DNA of 39,899 nucleotides from Dehalococcoidia bacterium (GTDB lineage Bacteria > Chloroflexota > Dehalococcoidia > GIF9 > AB-539-J10): assembly GCA_007129495.1 (NCBI GenBank), contig SKVJ01000066.1, positions 1-39,899 on the forward strand, read 5' to 3'. Below are positions 17,509 through 26,213 of this stretch, piece after piece. How positions within the stretch are numbered: position 1 is the first letter of the stretch; the number at the start of each line of letters is the position of its first letter. Below the pieces are notes generated by a model, which was not told the origin of the DNA, made no database searches, and was given only the letters and a program-made list of their open reading frames with translations. A program made the translations under genes and the position numbers.

Positions 17509-18384
17509 TTACCGGGGCATCGGCACAATGAGCACGGGGGTAGGAGAATGCCGGGCAACGGCATCGCTGACGCTTCCTACGAAGAATCCAGAGAGGTACC
17601 CTCGGCCTTGCCTCCCCATCACGACCAGGCTGACATCGTCGTGCTTCGTGCCCTCGACGATATCCTTCTTCGGGATTCCGTACCGGATCTCAATACGCAC
17701 GTCGGATGCACCCCGTTGCTGCAGGTCATCCTTCAATGCCTCGAGCCGTTCGGCATCGATGCGGTTGAACTCTTCGAGCCGGTCCTCCAGGTGTCCCCTG
17801 AGTCTCGCCCGGTCCTGCACATGAAGAAGCGTAATCCTCCTCGCTCCCCGTTCCACCAACACTTGTACATGTTCAAACGCGTGCTGTGCATTCTCCGAGA
17901 AGTCCGTGGCGAACAGGACATGACCGAGGAAATCGCACGCTTCCTGCATCTCGCACACCACGCTTCCCTTGACCTCCATCAACTTGACGCGAACGACCAG
18001 TACCGGCAGCGTCGAGCTGTTGATGACACCTGCGGCGACGCCACCGAGCAGTACCTCCTGCGACATGGACCGGCCACGGGACCCTACCACGATGAACGAG
18101 CAGTCACGTTCCTGAGCCTGGCGTCCGATCTCGATTTGCGGCAATCCCAGCACCATGTCAGAACTCACATTAAATCCCTCGGTTTCGAGTTGTAAGACCT
18201 GCGCATCAAGCAACGGCCCGGTGAGTTCCATAAGGCGGGGCGCCAGTGTCCCCACATCTCGAATGTTGAAGCAGTGCAACAGCACAACGTCGGTCGTTCC
18301 GAGCGCCTTCAGGCCTACGGCGCAACGGAGCATTTGTGCACATGCGTCCGAGAGGTCAGTGGCAATCAAGGCCTTCTGGTACAT
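17509..18384 (-). CDS. tandem universal stress protein (two UspA domains), last gene of the arsenic operon
   Basis: A 291-residue protein with two Usp domains. The first spans about residues 1-135 (MYQKALIATDLSD to LPVLVVRV), the second about 155-291 (LGHVLFATDFSENA to TPVLIVP). The ATP-binding loop of the second domain is intact, GRQGRGYLSGFFVGS, fitting G-x2-G-x9-G-S. The first domain has GSRGRSMSQEVLLGG, where the last Ser/Thr is missing, so nucleotide binding may be confined to the second half. Usp proteins act in stress survival, but the partner is unknown. It starts 19 bp after the ACR3 stop with a GGAGGGAGG box, so it is part of the ars transcript. Confidence 0.9.
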   Translation of the reverse strand: MYQKALIATDLSDACAQMLRCAVGLKALGTTDVVLLHCFNIRDVGTLAPRLMELTGPLLDAQVLQLETEGFNVSSDMVLGLPQIEIGRQAQERDCSFIVVGSRGRSMSQEVLLGGVAAGVINSSTLPVLVVRVKLMEVKGSVVCEMQEACDFLGHVLFATDFSENAQHAFEHVQVLVERGARRITLLHVQDRARLRGHLEDRLEEFNRIDAERLEALKDDLQQRGASDVRIEIRYGIPKKDIVEGTKHDDVSLVVMGRQGRGYLSGFFVGSVSDAVARHSPTPVLIVPMPR

Positions 18385-18403
18385 TTCGCAGCCTCCCTCC
18401 TGA

Positions 18404-19594
18404 TTATGTCACCTCTGGCCCAAACCAGTGCTGCGTGCGCACGCATATCTTCACCAGCAACAGCATGACCGGGACCTCGATGAGCACCCCCACAACGGTC
18501 GCCAGTGCGGCGCCGGACCCGAGACCGAACAACATCACCGCGGTCGCAATAGCGACCTCGAAGTGATTCGAGGCGCCTATCATCGCCGTGGGCGCAGCAT
18601 CGGCGTAGGAAAGTCTGAACAGCCGGGACAAACCATAGCCGACACCGAAGATGAGTGTCGTCTGCAGAAACAATGGGATAGCAATCCAGAGTATTGTGAG
18701 TGGATTCGCCACAATAACGTCGCCCTTGAAGCTGAACAGCAATACAAGTGTCACGAGCAATGCGGCGATGGTGACCGGTGTGAGTACATGAAGGAACTTC
18801 TCAGCGAACCAGATAGGCCCCTTGGCAGCGATGACCCATTTTCGCGTGAGGAAGCCCGCGACCAGCGGCAAAGCCACGTACGCCCCGATGGAAAGCAACA
18901 ATGCCTCCCACGGAACCGGCAGGCGGCCGACACCCAGCAGGAACCCACCGAGGACTCCGTAGAGCACGAGCATGGTCAACGAGTTGATCGCTACCATCAC
19001 GAGCGTGTGTCCGGCGTTGCCACGGGCGAGGTAGCCCCACACCAGCACCATGGCGGTGCATGGCGCGATGCCAAGCAGTATCGCGCCCGCCAGATAGCTG
19101 CGCCAGAGAGGTATTTCCAGCATTTTCACACCCTCGTGAAGGACCACCGTGCCCGCACCGTGCTCCGCACCAACCGGAAGATCAAGTCCGAGCGGCATCC
19201 TCACGAGGTCCATTGCCTCGGGCCCTATGAAGCCACGAAAGACAATACCCAGGAACAGGAATGCGATGCCGTACATCGTGAAGGGTTTGACCGCCCAGTT
19301 GATGAACAGCGTCAGGCTCACCGGCTTTACGCTCTTCCCAGCCTTGATGACCTCGGCGAAGTCGATCTTCACCATGATGGGATACATCATGAAGAAGAGG
19401 CAGATCGCGATGGGGATTGACACCACCGGTGCCCCGTTGATGACTATTGCGAACCCGTCAAGAGTCTGCGCGAAGCCGGGAGCTACCCGACCAAGTACGA
19501 TTCCGCCTACTATGCACAGCGCCACCCAAAGTGTGAGATAGCGCTCGAACACGTTGGTCATGCGCCGTTCATCGGCGCGACTGCTGTCAGTCAT
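18404..19594 (-). CDS. arsB: ACR3-family arsenite efflux permease
   Basis: A 396-residue integral membrane protein with about ten hydrophobic segments. The conserved ACR3 segment GIAPC179[14 protein letters not shown] carries the cysteine that is essential in characterised members. Other family marks are [13 protein letters not shown] and the closing [23 protein letters not shown]3 transporters expel arsenite from the cytoplasm, driven by the membrane potential. The loop between about residues 121 and 165 ([18 protein letters not shown] and so on) matches the long ACR3 form. The start has an AAAGGAGA box. The spacing to arsM is 15 bp and to the Usp gene 19 bp. The symbol arsB is often used for this family, although ACR3 is unrelated to the classical ArsB. 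Confidence 0.93.
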   Translation of the reverse strand: MTDSSRADERRMTNVFERYLTLWVALCIVGGIVLGRVAPGFAQTLDGFAIVINGAPVVSIPIAICLFFMMYPIMVKIDFAEVIKAGKSVKPVSLTLFINWAVKPFTMYGIAFLFLGIVFRGFIGPEAMDLVRMPLGLDLPVGAEHGAGTVVLHEGVKMLEIPLWRSYLAGAILLGIAPCTAMVLVWGYLARGNAGHTLVMVAINSLTMLVLYGVLGGFLLGVGRLPVPWEALLLSIGAYVALPLVAGFLTRKWVIAAKGPIWFAEKFLHVLTPVTIAALLVTLVLLFSFKGDVIVANPLTILWIAIPLFLQTTLIFGVGYGLSRLFRLSYADAAPTAMIGASNHFEVAIATAVMLFGLGSGAALATVVGVLIEVPVMLLLVKICVRTQHWFGPEVT

Positions 19595-19609
19595 AGTGTC
19601 TCCTTTCGA

Positions 19610-20392
19610 TCAGACAGGTTTGACTGCGGTGATGACCGCCGAGCGCACGTACTCATCGTAGCCGTGTCCCCAGCCGCGGACTATCTCCACACTGTCCTCC
19701 CTCACCTCCACCCGCACCCGGGTGAACCCGGCATCACGCAGCATCTGCTCAATTTCGCTTGCATGCGCAGCGCCGCCGACACAGCCACAGTACGCGGCTT
19801 CATCCGCCGCGATGCGCTCAGGGATCGGCCTGATGGCCACCACATCCGATACGGCGAGTCGACCACCCGGCCGCAGAACGCGATACGCGTCTCTGAAAAC
19901 CGCCGCCTTGTCCGGCGAGAGATTGATGACGCAGTTCGAGATGATCACATCGACGGATGCGTCGGCGACTGGCAGATGTTCGATCTCACCAAGCCGGAAC
20001 TCGACATTGTCGTAACCCGCTTCACGTGCGGCGCGTCGCGCTTTGGTTACCATGTCCGGTGTCATATCGACGCCGATAACCGTGCCGTCCAACCCAACCT
20101 GGCGTGCGGCAAGAAAGCAATCCAGTCCTCCGCCGCTGCCCAGGTCGACCACCGTCTCTCCCTTCTTGAGATCAGCGATAGCCTGCGGATTCCCGCAGCC
20201 AAGCCCCATGTCAGATCCCTCCGGAACCTCAGCCACATCACCTGGAGAGTAGCCCAGCTTCGCCGCATACTCTATCGCGTTACGACCACGGGAATCGCAG
20301 TCACCGTTACAACAGGAGCCGTCCTGGCGCGCTATTCCACCGTAACGGGATCGAACCTGTTCACGCAGCGCGTCTCGGTCAGAAGTACTCAT
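19610..20392 (-). CDS. arsM: arsenite S-adenosylmethionine methyltransferase
   Basis: A 260-residue class I methyltransferase of the ArsM type. The SAM-binding loop is VVDLGSGGGLDCFLA, preceded by GSDMGLGC66GNPQA, a typical ArsM sequence. Cysteines that match the arsenic-binding set are Cys66, Cys154 (SNCVINLSPDK) and Cys202/Cys204 (AAYCGCVGGA). A further cluster, Cys27/28 and Cys32, lies near the N-terminus. The enzyme converts trivalent arsenic to methylated forms, using SAM and a thiol reductant. It lies 18 bp after arsR and 15 bp before the ACR3 gene, so methylation and efflux would be induced together. Confidence 0.95.
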   Translation of the reverse strand: MSTSDRDALREQVRSRYGGIARQDGSCCNGDCDSRGRNAIEYAAKLGYSPGDVAEVPEGSDMGLGCGNPQAIADLKKGETVVDLGSGGGLDCFLAARQVGLDGTVIGVDMTPDMVTKARRAAREAGYDNVEFRLGEIEHLPVADASVDVIISNCVINLSPDKAAVFRDAYRVLRPGGRLAVSDVVAIRPIPERIAADEAAYCGCVGGAAHASEIEQMLRDAGFTRVRVEVREDSVEIVRGWGHGYDEYVRSAVITAVKPV

Positions 20393-20410
20393 AGATCCAA
20401 CAACCTCCGT

Positions 20411-20797
20411 TCAGTTACCGGCCGCCAATCGTTCGTTGGACTTCGGCATGCGATGACCGCGGCACAGTTCCTCAGGGTCACACGAGAGGATATCCTCCAG
20501 GGCAGCACCGTCGGCCGCCACTTCAGGCGAATGCAAGAGCGATTCTTCGAGCCACCCCCGCAACGACCCAAGAAAAGTGCCTGAGAGCCTGTAGTAGACC
20601 CAACGGCCCTTCTTGCGACTCTGCACCAGATCGGCACCGCGCAGAATACTCATGTGGCGGGACACAGTAGCGGTGGCCAGCCCGAGCAGTTCCGTCAGTT
20701 GGCAGACGCAGAGTTCGTCATGCTGCATCAGGACCGCAACCACTCGCAACCTGCTCTGATCGGCCAGTGCCTTTGATATCTTCAGTGTAATGCGCAT
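20411..20797 (-). CDS. arsR: ArsR-family arsenic-responsive repressor
   Basis: A 128-residue winged-helix protein. It contains the ArsR arsenite site ELC30VC32QLTELLGL in the recognition region, the helix-turn-helix TATVSRHMSILRGADLVQ, and the wing RKKGRWVYYRL. A C-terminal Cys pair (SCDPEELCRGHR) could supply a third ligand. The protein is expected to repress its own operon and release DNA on binding arsenite. It is the first gene of arsR-arsM-ACR3-usp, and AT-rich repeats precede it at 20821-20849. The start is ATG 20797; no strong ribosome binding site is seen. Confidence 0.93.
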   Translation of the reverse strand: MRITLKISKALADQSRLRVVAVLMQHDELCVCQLTELLGLATATVSRHMSILRGADLVQSRKKGRWVYYRLSGTFLGSLRGWLEESLLHSPEVAADGAALEDILSCDPEELCRGHRMPKSNERLAAGN

Positions 20798-20811
20798 GGA
20801 GTCAACTCATT

Positions 20812-20852
20812 TCGCTATTCAGCTAATTAACTAATTAACGAGGTTAATGATA
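20812..20852 (-). promoter_or_regulatory. AT-rich repeat, probable ArsR operator/promoter
   Basis: Read on the minus strand, the leader holds two adjacent copies of TTAATTAG, plus a third related ATTAACC 5' of them. This lies 15-55 bp upstream of arsR and is much more AT-rich than its surroundings. ArsR repressors bind AT-rich dyads at such positions; the exact operator and promoter boxes cannot be fixed by eye. Confidence 0.5.
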
Positions 20853-20953
20853 GCGCGCTGCGAAGGCTGTTGCAAGCCTTCCGGCATCGTTTCAGCAGCG
20901 TACCCTCATGAAGGAGTACAATTCATCCTCTCTGCAGAGAACAGGAGTGTGCT

Positions 20954-21430
20954 ATGTCCAACAGGCAGGGTGTTCTCGGCGCGATGACCAGTCTGGTAAT
21001 CGTTACCAGTATCGTTGTGGCTGCAGTCGCATTTACAATCTACCACGTGCGGTTCATCGGGCCCGTGGTGCTGCTGCTGGGATTACTGCCTTGGATACCC
21101 ATCAAGCTCGCGGGGAGGAGTATCCGTTCGACCGGTGCGGACATACTGTTCGGAGCAGTGGACACTGGTCTGATGGCCATGGCCGCGCTGATCGGGGCAG
21201 AACTGGCCGGCGTTCTCGGAGCAGTGGTCGGGGGATTGGTAGGCGACTCCATAACCAACAGTCTGGCCGGCACTTTCGAGGGGCGTGCGTCGGAGCATCT
21301 TCGCAACCATGGCATAGATGAGGCCCGCACACCTATGAGTGCGTCCATGGGCAAGATGTCTGGATCTCTTATCGGCGCAGGCATCACACTGACACTGGCG
21401 TGGACAGTCACAGGGATGGCGCTGCCATAG
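20954..21430 (+). CDS. glycine-rich membrane protein, function unknown
   Basis: A 158-residue protein with membrane segments near residues 9-30, 33-50, 63-98 and 134-156. The central part, AELAGVLGAVVGGLVGD, is a glycine-zipper-like helix that could pack in the membrane. A short polar stretch (GRASEHLRNHGIDEARTPMS) separates it from the last helix. No enzyme motif is seen. The ATG has a CAGGAG box 8 bp upstream. It is divergent from arsR, with 156 bp between the start codons, but no link to arsenic is evident from its sequence. Confidence 0.75.
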   Translation: MSNRQGVLGAMTSLVIVTSIVVAAVAFTIYHVRFIGPVVLLLGLLPWIPIKLAGRSIRSTGADILFGAVDTGLMAMAALIGAELAGVLGAVVGGLVGDSITNSLAGTFEGRASEHLRNHGIDEARTPMSASMGKMSGSLIGAGITLTLAWTVTGMALP

Positions 21431-21535
21431 CAGAGGTGCTGTGATGGACACCTCTCGTAACCTATAAGGCTGCAGTAGAATGAATCCATCAGGTGCCGAT
21501 CAACTTCAGCCAACCAAGAGGGCGCGGAGAGAAAG

Positions 21536-21790
21536 ATGGACACATCTATCATCATCATTGGGGCAGGTACTTCAGGATTGTGTGCTGGCTTCCACCTGTT
21601 TAGTAGCGGATACAAGACGCATATGTTCGAGATTCACAATCTTGCCGTAGTTGCCCCTTTGGCACTAAAATCACACCTGTATGCCGCGTTCCGCGCACGC
21701 GGTAATCATGTCCGAGACGCGTCGACACGGCATATGCCGACGGATGCACGCCCGAGGAGCGGGCGGCAAATACGTACCAGGAGGTCATAG
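21536..21790 (+). pseudogene. N-terminal remnant of an FAD/NAD(P)-dependent oxidoreductase (phytoene desaturase-like)
   Basis: The frame opens with a good GGAGAGAAAG box and MDTSIIIIGAGTSGLCAGFH, a clear Rossmann FAD-binding start followed by LFSSGYKTHMFEIHN, as in COG1233-type NAD(P)/FAD oxidoreductases. In intact relatives a PGGL segment and some 450 more residues follow. Here the similarity ends after about 35 residues, the rest is Arg-rich out-of-family sequence, and the frame stops at 21790, just before the aminotransferase start at 21795. The rest of the gene is absent from the window, so this is a truncation and not a frameshift. Confidence 0.65.
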
Positions 21791-21794
21791 TAGT

Positions 21795-23000
21795 TTGTCC
21801 AACAACAGCGGCCACAAGAAGCGCACCTCACAACGCGTGGACAGGATTGCAGGCATCGGTTTCGCCCGATTCCTGAAGCTACTCCACAGCATGTCAAAGG
21901 AGGGTCTCATCTCGCTCAGTGTAGGGGAGCCGGACTACGGTACGGCAGCCTGCATCTGCGAGGCAGCAGCACAGGCCGCATCGGAAGGCTGGACCAAGTA
22001 CACTCCTACCTCGGGCTTTCCTGAGTTGCGGCAGGCAATCGCGGCTAACCTGAAGAAGCGCCACGGGCTGGACTATGATCCCGACACCGAGATCCTCGTC
22101 ACTGTCGGCGTCTCACAGGCCATGGACCTCAGCTTCCGTGCCCTGCTCGACCCCGGCGATGAGGTCATTACACCCGACCCACACTATATATGCTACCCGC
22201 CCAACATTATCCTCTCCGAGGGCGTTCCAGTCCGGGTCCCCACCGATATGTCGGCCGATTATGCGCTTCAACCTGACGAGATGGAGAAGAAGATTACTCC
22301 CAGAACAAAGGCGCTCCTTTTCGGCAATCCTGCCAATCCCACCGGCGCGCTCATGGAAAAGAATACCCTCGAAGGTATGGCGGCGATCGCGCAGAAACAT
22401 GACCTCGTGGTCATAGCCGACGAGATATACAGTGCATTCGTATACGGTGAGGCGACGTTCACCAGTTTCGCCACACTGCCCGGTATGAAGGAGCGTACCG
22501 TTCTGCTGGACGGCTTCTCGAAACGGTATGGTATGCCAGGCTGGCGTATCGGTTACGCCGCGGGACCAGCCGATATCATCGATTCCATGTTGCAGATGGC
22601 CCAGCACACAATGCTGTGTCCTCCCAACGCCACCCAGTGGGCTGCAGTAGCCGCTCTCGATATGGACGATGAGGTCGACTTCCGGACAATCCTTACCCAC
22701 TACGAACAGCGCCGCACCCTGCTCTACACGGAACTGAACCGAATAGGACTGGCCACAGCAGAACCCAAAGGCGCGTTCTATATCTTCCCGAATGTTTCAA
22801 TCACCGGCCTGACGGCTGAAGAATTCTGTGAGAAGCTGCTCCTGGAAGAGAAGGTCATGGTCCTGCCCGGCGACTCGTTCGGTGAACAGGGGAAAAACCA
22901 CGTACGCATCTGCTATGCGACTCCATACGCAGGCCTTCAGGAGGCCCTGCAGCGGATAGAGAGCTTCGTCAACCGGTATCGCGTCGCCCGTCCCGTCTGA
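21795..23000 (+). CDS. class I/II PLP aminotransferase (aspartate aminotransferase-like)
   Basis: A 401-residue fold-type I aminotransferase. Family landmarks: ISLSVGEPDYGT, YTPTSGFPELRQAIA, the cofactor-contacting FGNPANPTGALM, VIADEIYSAFVY, and the Schiff-base lysine in LLDGFSK243RYGMPGWRIGYA, then GAFYIFPNVS and the substrate-binding HVRICYA. It should exchange an amino group between an amino acid and 2-oxoglutarate; aspartate is the most likely donor by family, not proven. The start is read as TTG at 21795, because an AGGAGG box lies 10 bp upstream (21779-21784). The longer frame from 21681 runs through non-coding sequence that overlaps the oxidoreductase remnant. A 38-bp palindrome follows 20 bp after the stop. 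Confidence 0.88.
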   Translation: MSNNSGHKKRTSQRVDRIAGIGFARFLKLLHSMSKEGLISLSVGEPDYGTAACICEAAAQAASEGWTKYTPTSGFPELRQAIAANLKKRHGLDYDPDTEILVTVGVSQAMDLSFRALLDPGDEVITPDPHYICYPPNIILSEGVPVRVPTDMSADYALQPDEMEKKITPRTKALLFGNPANPTGALMEKNTLEGMAAIAQKHDLVVIADEIYSAFVYGEATFTSFATLPGMKERTVLLDGFSKRYGMPGWRIGYAAGPADIIDSMLQMAQHTMLCPPNATQWAAVAALDMDDEVDFRTILTHYEQRRTLLYTELNRIGLATAEPKGAFYIFPNVSITGLTAEEFCEKLLLEEKVMVLPGDSFGEQGKNHVRICYATPYAGLQEALQRIESFVNRYRVARPV

Positions 23001-23020
23001 GCACCACTACGGAGTCACAC

Positions 23021-23058
23021 GCAGAATGGGCTGCCGGATATCCGGCAGCCCATTCTGC
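23021..23058. terminator. 38-bp perfect palindrome downstream of the aminotransferase
   Basis: The 19 bases 23021-23039 (GCAGAATGGGCTGCCGGAT) are the exact reverse complement of 23040-23058. As RNA this would form a very strong hairpin 20 bp after the stop codon, fitting a terminator. No T-run follows. Confidence 0.7.
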
Positions 23059-23269
23059 TACTGAGACCAGCCTGACAAGGGTACGCGCCGTGTTCGGTCT
23101 CACAGCAAGGCTCAACGCTTCCCCAACTGAATCGTCCTCGGCAGACACTGTGGCACGACCGGCATCGACCGTCCGGCGAATACGGTGGTTCGGGTATTTG
23201 CGTCCAGCCGAATCAGATTCGCTGCCGCCCCCCTGCACGCTGCCCCATATATTGTGATATGTTGAATAT

Positions 23270-24019
23270 ATGGATGTTTCATCCATCGTACCGAACCGGC
23301 TCTTCAACGACCTCGCCTACCTGTGGCCTGTCATGAGTCCGCCCCAGGAGTACGAGGAGGAGGCAGCATGCTGGCGCACGCTTCTCTCCCAAAGCCTTGG
23401 CCCCGGAAGACACCCCATCCTCGAACTGGGAGTTGGCGGAGGACACAATCTCTCCCATCTCACTGATGGTTTCGATGCAACCGCCGTCGATATCTCCCAG
23501 CAAATGCTGCGGCACTCTATGGCTCTCAATCCCGGAGTGAAACATATCGTTAGCGACATGCGCTACGTGAGGCTGGGTCGCACGTTCAAGGCGGTCCTCA
23601 TCCATGACGCCATCAGTTGCATGACGACCGCAAGGGATCTCTCATCGGTATTCACCACCGCAGCGACCCATCTGAAACCCGGCGGGCTGTTGCTTGTATC
23701 ACCTGACTACTTTGCGGACGGGATAACCCTGCCTCTTATCGAGTGCCGCAACTGCTCAGGTAGCGACATCGACTTAACCTATCTGGAATATGCATACGAC
23801 CCCGATCCCTCGGATACGATGCTCGACGTTATACTCACCTACCTCATCCGGTCATCCGGCGGACTGCAGATCGAGCATGACCGTTTCCAGGTTGGCCTGT
23901 TCGCCCGTTCCACATGGCGCAAACTTATGCACTCGGCCGGATTTGAGTTCTCCGAGCGTTCGTTTCATCTCCCGGTGCAGGACATGACGTACACGATACT
24001 TATGGGCATCCTGCGCTAG
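23270..24019 (+). CDS. class I SAM-dependent methyltransferase
   Basis: A 249-residue protein with the SAM-binding motif HPILELGVGGGHNLSHL (residues 48-64), the acidic ATAVDISQQML, and HLKPGGLLLVSPDYF at motif IV, as in class I small-molecule methyltransferases. The C-terminal half includes four cysteines and a beta-strand-rich substrate region; the substrate is unknown. The upstream bases are AT-rich (a TATATTGTGATATGTTGAATAT stretch over 23249-23268 or so) with no ribosome binding site, so a leaderless message is possible. It is convergent with the porB gene. The 95 bp between them hold no clear terminator. Confidence 0.82.
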   Translation: MDVSSIVPNRLFNDLAYLWPVMSPPQEYEEEAACWRTLLSQSLGPGRHPILELGVGGGHNLSHLTDGFDATAVDISQQMLRHSMALNPGVKHIVSDMRYVRLGRTFKAVLIHDAISCMTTARDLSSVFTTAATHLKPGGLLLVSPDYFADGITLPLIECRNCSGSDIDLTYLEYAYDPDPSDTMLDVILTYLIRSSGGLQIEHDRFQVGLFARSTWRKLMHSAGFEFSERSFHLPVQDMTYTILMGILR

Positions 24020-24114
24020 CTATAGGATAATCTCCGCTATGAAGCCGGACACAAAGCAGGACCGCCGGCTCTGCGGCGCACTCGCTCTATCAATCCACCT
24101 GTGGCAAACCAGCG

Positions 24115-25038
24115 TCATCCGACAGCAATGCCGCACGTGGCCAGCTGGTGATATCTGTCCCACTCACCGTCGATGAAGCGCCGAATGCCTGCGAGCGCCT
24201 CTTCATCGCGTTCAGGACGGAACAGGTGCGCGAAGCGGCCCTGTGGCTCCAGATATTCCTCGATGGGCCTTCTCGAGACTTTGCCGTCCAGAATCTGTTT
24301 GGACCGCAGGTTGAACTCTACCTTGCCGTTCTCCGCTTCAAACAGGGCCCATGCCCCGGTCTCGACCGCCAGTCGTCCCATCTCTATGGTTCGCTCCATC
24401 GGGAAGCGCCATCCGGGCGCACAGGGAATGTGAAACTCGAGGTATTTCGGCCCCTTGATGGTCCGCGCCTTCTGCACCTTTCGATAGAGGTCTTCGATAT
24501 AGGATGCCGATGCGGTCGCCACGTACGGCAACCGGTGGGCCAGCATGATGGCGGGCATGTCCTTTCGCTGCTCCACCTTGCCTTTCCAGCTGGTGGTGGT
24601 CCATGCACCGAACGGTGTCGCACCGCTCCGCTGGACACCGGTGTTGGAGTAGATCTCATTGTTGTAGCAGACGAAGATGTAGTTGGTGCCGCGCTCCATG
24701 GCACCGGACATGGACTGAAGGCCGATGTCGTACGTTCCACCGTCTCCCGCCCAGACCACCACGTTTACATCGTCCTCACCCAGCCGGTTCAAAGCCGCTA
24801 CCACTCCGGAGGCTGCAGCCCCACCGGCAGCAAAAGCCATCGTCAGCACCGGGACCCCGAATGGACTCTTAGGGTAGCCGCATGCCACGGACGCCGTACA
24901 GGAGGCAGGGCTCACCAGCACCGTCTTTGGACCCAGCGCCTTGAGCGTCATCCTGAGCGCGAGCAGATCAACACAGGCCGGACATGACCCAGCCCCGGGA
25001 TGCATCAGTTCTTCCCTGGGCAAGTCTTTGATAGCCAT
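24115..25038 (-). CDS. porB: 2-oxoacid (pyruvate):ferredoxin oxidoreductase, beta subunit
   Basis: A 307-residue TPP-binding subunit. The cluster cysteines C19-PA-C22 near the N-terminus, Cys47 and Cys206 (FHIPCAPGW) are present. The TPP/magnesium motif starts at GDGGTYDIG (98-106) and ends in YNNEIYSNTG, with QRSGATPFGAWTT following, as in PorB. The subunit decarboxylates the 2-oxoacid on TPP and passes electrons through its [4Fe-4S] cluster to PorD and then ferredoxin. It starts immediately after the porA stop, with an AGGAGG box inside the end of porA, so translation is coupled. It is the last gene of the por operon. Pyruvate is the most likely substrate from the gene set, but 2-oxoisovalerate-type enzymes are related. 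Confidence 0.93.
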   Translation of the reverse strand: MAIKDLPREELMHPGAGSCPACVDLLALRMTLKALGPKTVLVSPASCTASVACGYPKSPFGVPVLTMAFAAGGAAASGVVAALNRLGEDDVNVVVWAGDGGTYDIGLQSMSGAMERGTNYIFVCYNNEIYSNTGVQRSGATPFGAWTTTSWKGKVEQRKDMPAIMLAHRLPYVATASASYIEDLYRKVQKARTIKGPKYLEFHIPCAPGWRFPMERTIEMGRLAVETGAWALFEAENGKVEFNLRSKQILDGKVSRRPIEEYLEPQGRFAHLFRPERDEEALAGIRRFIDGEWDRYHQLATCGIAVG

Positions 25039-26211
25039 CTAGTTGCCTCCTGTCGGCTTCAGATCCCACCATTCGACCACGTCATGCTGCGCTTCGCCAC
25101 TCATGACTTTCTTCGTCATCTCCTCGACGTCCTCGAAAGTCACATCCCGTCCACCCACGCCGCAGAGATAGCCATACACCGTGCAGTCCGCGACACCCAT
25201 TACGGCCGAGCGGGTCTCGTGATACATCCAGCCTCCCGACCCAACCGAGATGTTGCGGTCCAGGGCGATAAGCGTCCTGCCTTTGCCGATGCGGCGAAGG
25301 TCCTCATCAGGGTACGGCCGAACCACCCGAAGGCGTGCAAGTCCGACCTTATAACCCTGCTCGCGAAGACTGTCCACCGCCACCTTGGCCTCAGAGCCTA
25401 CCGACGCCATTGCAAGCAGTACATACTCTGCATCATCCAGGCGGTACTCCTCAATCAAGCCTCCGTGATAGCGGCCGAAGCGCTGCTCGAATTCGTGTCC
25501 CAACGCAGGAATAAGCTGTTTGGCTGCCTCCATTCCGAGGTGCATCGTGTAGCGTTTCTCCATGTGATACTCATCTGAGAGCACGTTGCCAAAGGTCACC
25601 GGGTTGCGCCAGTCCAACCGCCAGTACGGTTTGAAGGGAGGCAGAAATGCATCGACTGCCTCCTGCTCCGGAATCTCGACGGGCATCATGGTATGGGAGA
25701 TGGTGAATGCGCTGTAGCTGATAAGCACGGGAAGCTGGACCTCGGCATGCTCGGCCAGCCTGAAGGCGAGAATCACAGTATCGAAGGCCTCCTGTGCGCT
25801 GGAGACGAAGAACTGTATCCAGCCGGTATCCCGCTGCGCCATCGAGTCGGTCTCATCCGGCCACAGGCTCCAACCGGGACCCAGGGTCCGGTTGACGTTG
25901 ATCATTACTATGGGGAGCCGCGACAGACCGGCCCAGTGCAGCATCTCGTGCATAAAGGCCAGACCCTGCGATGAGGTCGCCGTGAACGTTCGTACGCCCA
26001 TCGAGGCTGCCGCGCAGGTGGCCGCCATCACCGAGTGCTCGCTTTCCATGCAGAGATACTCGGCAGCAAGTTCACCATTCTCCACGAACCTGGCCAGTTC
26101 CTCAACGATGACGGTTTGTGGCGTTATGGGATAGGCTGCGATGACCTCGGGCCTGCACATCTGCACAGCCTTTGCTGCGACCTTGTTGCCTACATCAAAC
26201 ATCACTGCCAT
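25039..26211 (-). CDS. porA: 2-oxoacid (pyruvate):ferredoxin oxidoreductase, alpha subunit
   Basis: A 390-residue alpha subunit. The N-terminal pyrimidine-binding domain shows VIAAYPITPQTVIVEELA, then EYLCMESEHSVMAATCAAASMGVRTFTATSSQGLAFMHEMLHWA, all conserved in PorA and its relatives. The C-terminal half has LARLRVVRPYPDEDLRRIG and the core LIALDRNISVGSGGWMYHE. It builds the active site with PorB. It begins 2 bp after the porD stop and ends with no gap before porB. A GGGAGG box lies within the end of porD. Confidence 0.94.
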   Translation of the reverse strand: MAVMFDVGNKVAAKAVQMCRPEVIAAYPITPQTVIVEELARFVENGELAAEYLCMESEHSVMAATCAAASMGVRTFTATSSQGLAFMHEMLHWAGLSRLPIVMINVNRTLGPGWSLWPDETDSMAQRDTGWIQFFVSSAQEAFDTVILAFRLAEHAEVQLPVLISYSAFTISHTMMPVEIPEQEAVDAFLPPFKPYWRLDWRNPVTFGNVLSDEYHMEKRYTMHLGMEAAKQLIPALGHEFEQRFGRYHGGLIEEYRLDDAEYVLLAMASVGSEAKVAVDSLREQGYKVGLARLRVVRPYPDEDLRRIGKGRTLIALDRNISVGSGGWMYHETRSAVMGVADCTVYGYLCGVGGRDVTFEDVEEMTKKVMSGEAQHDVVEWWDLKPTGGN

Positions 26212-26213
26212 GG

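Noticed and set aside
18428-19420. 330-codon plus-strand frame
   Set aside because: It is the complement of the ACR3 gene, with His/Gln/Glu-rich composition typical of an antisense frame of a hydrophobic protein.
21681-21794. N-terminal extension of the aminotransferase from ATG 21681
   Set aside because: These 38 codons overlap the oxidoreductase remnant, are Arg/His-rich and have no binding site, whereas the TTG at 21795 is preceded by AGGAGG.
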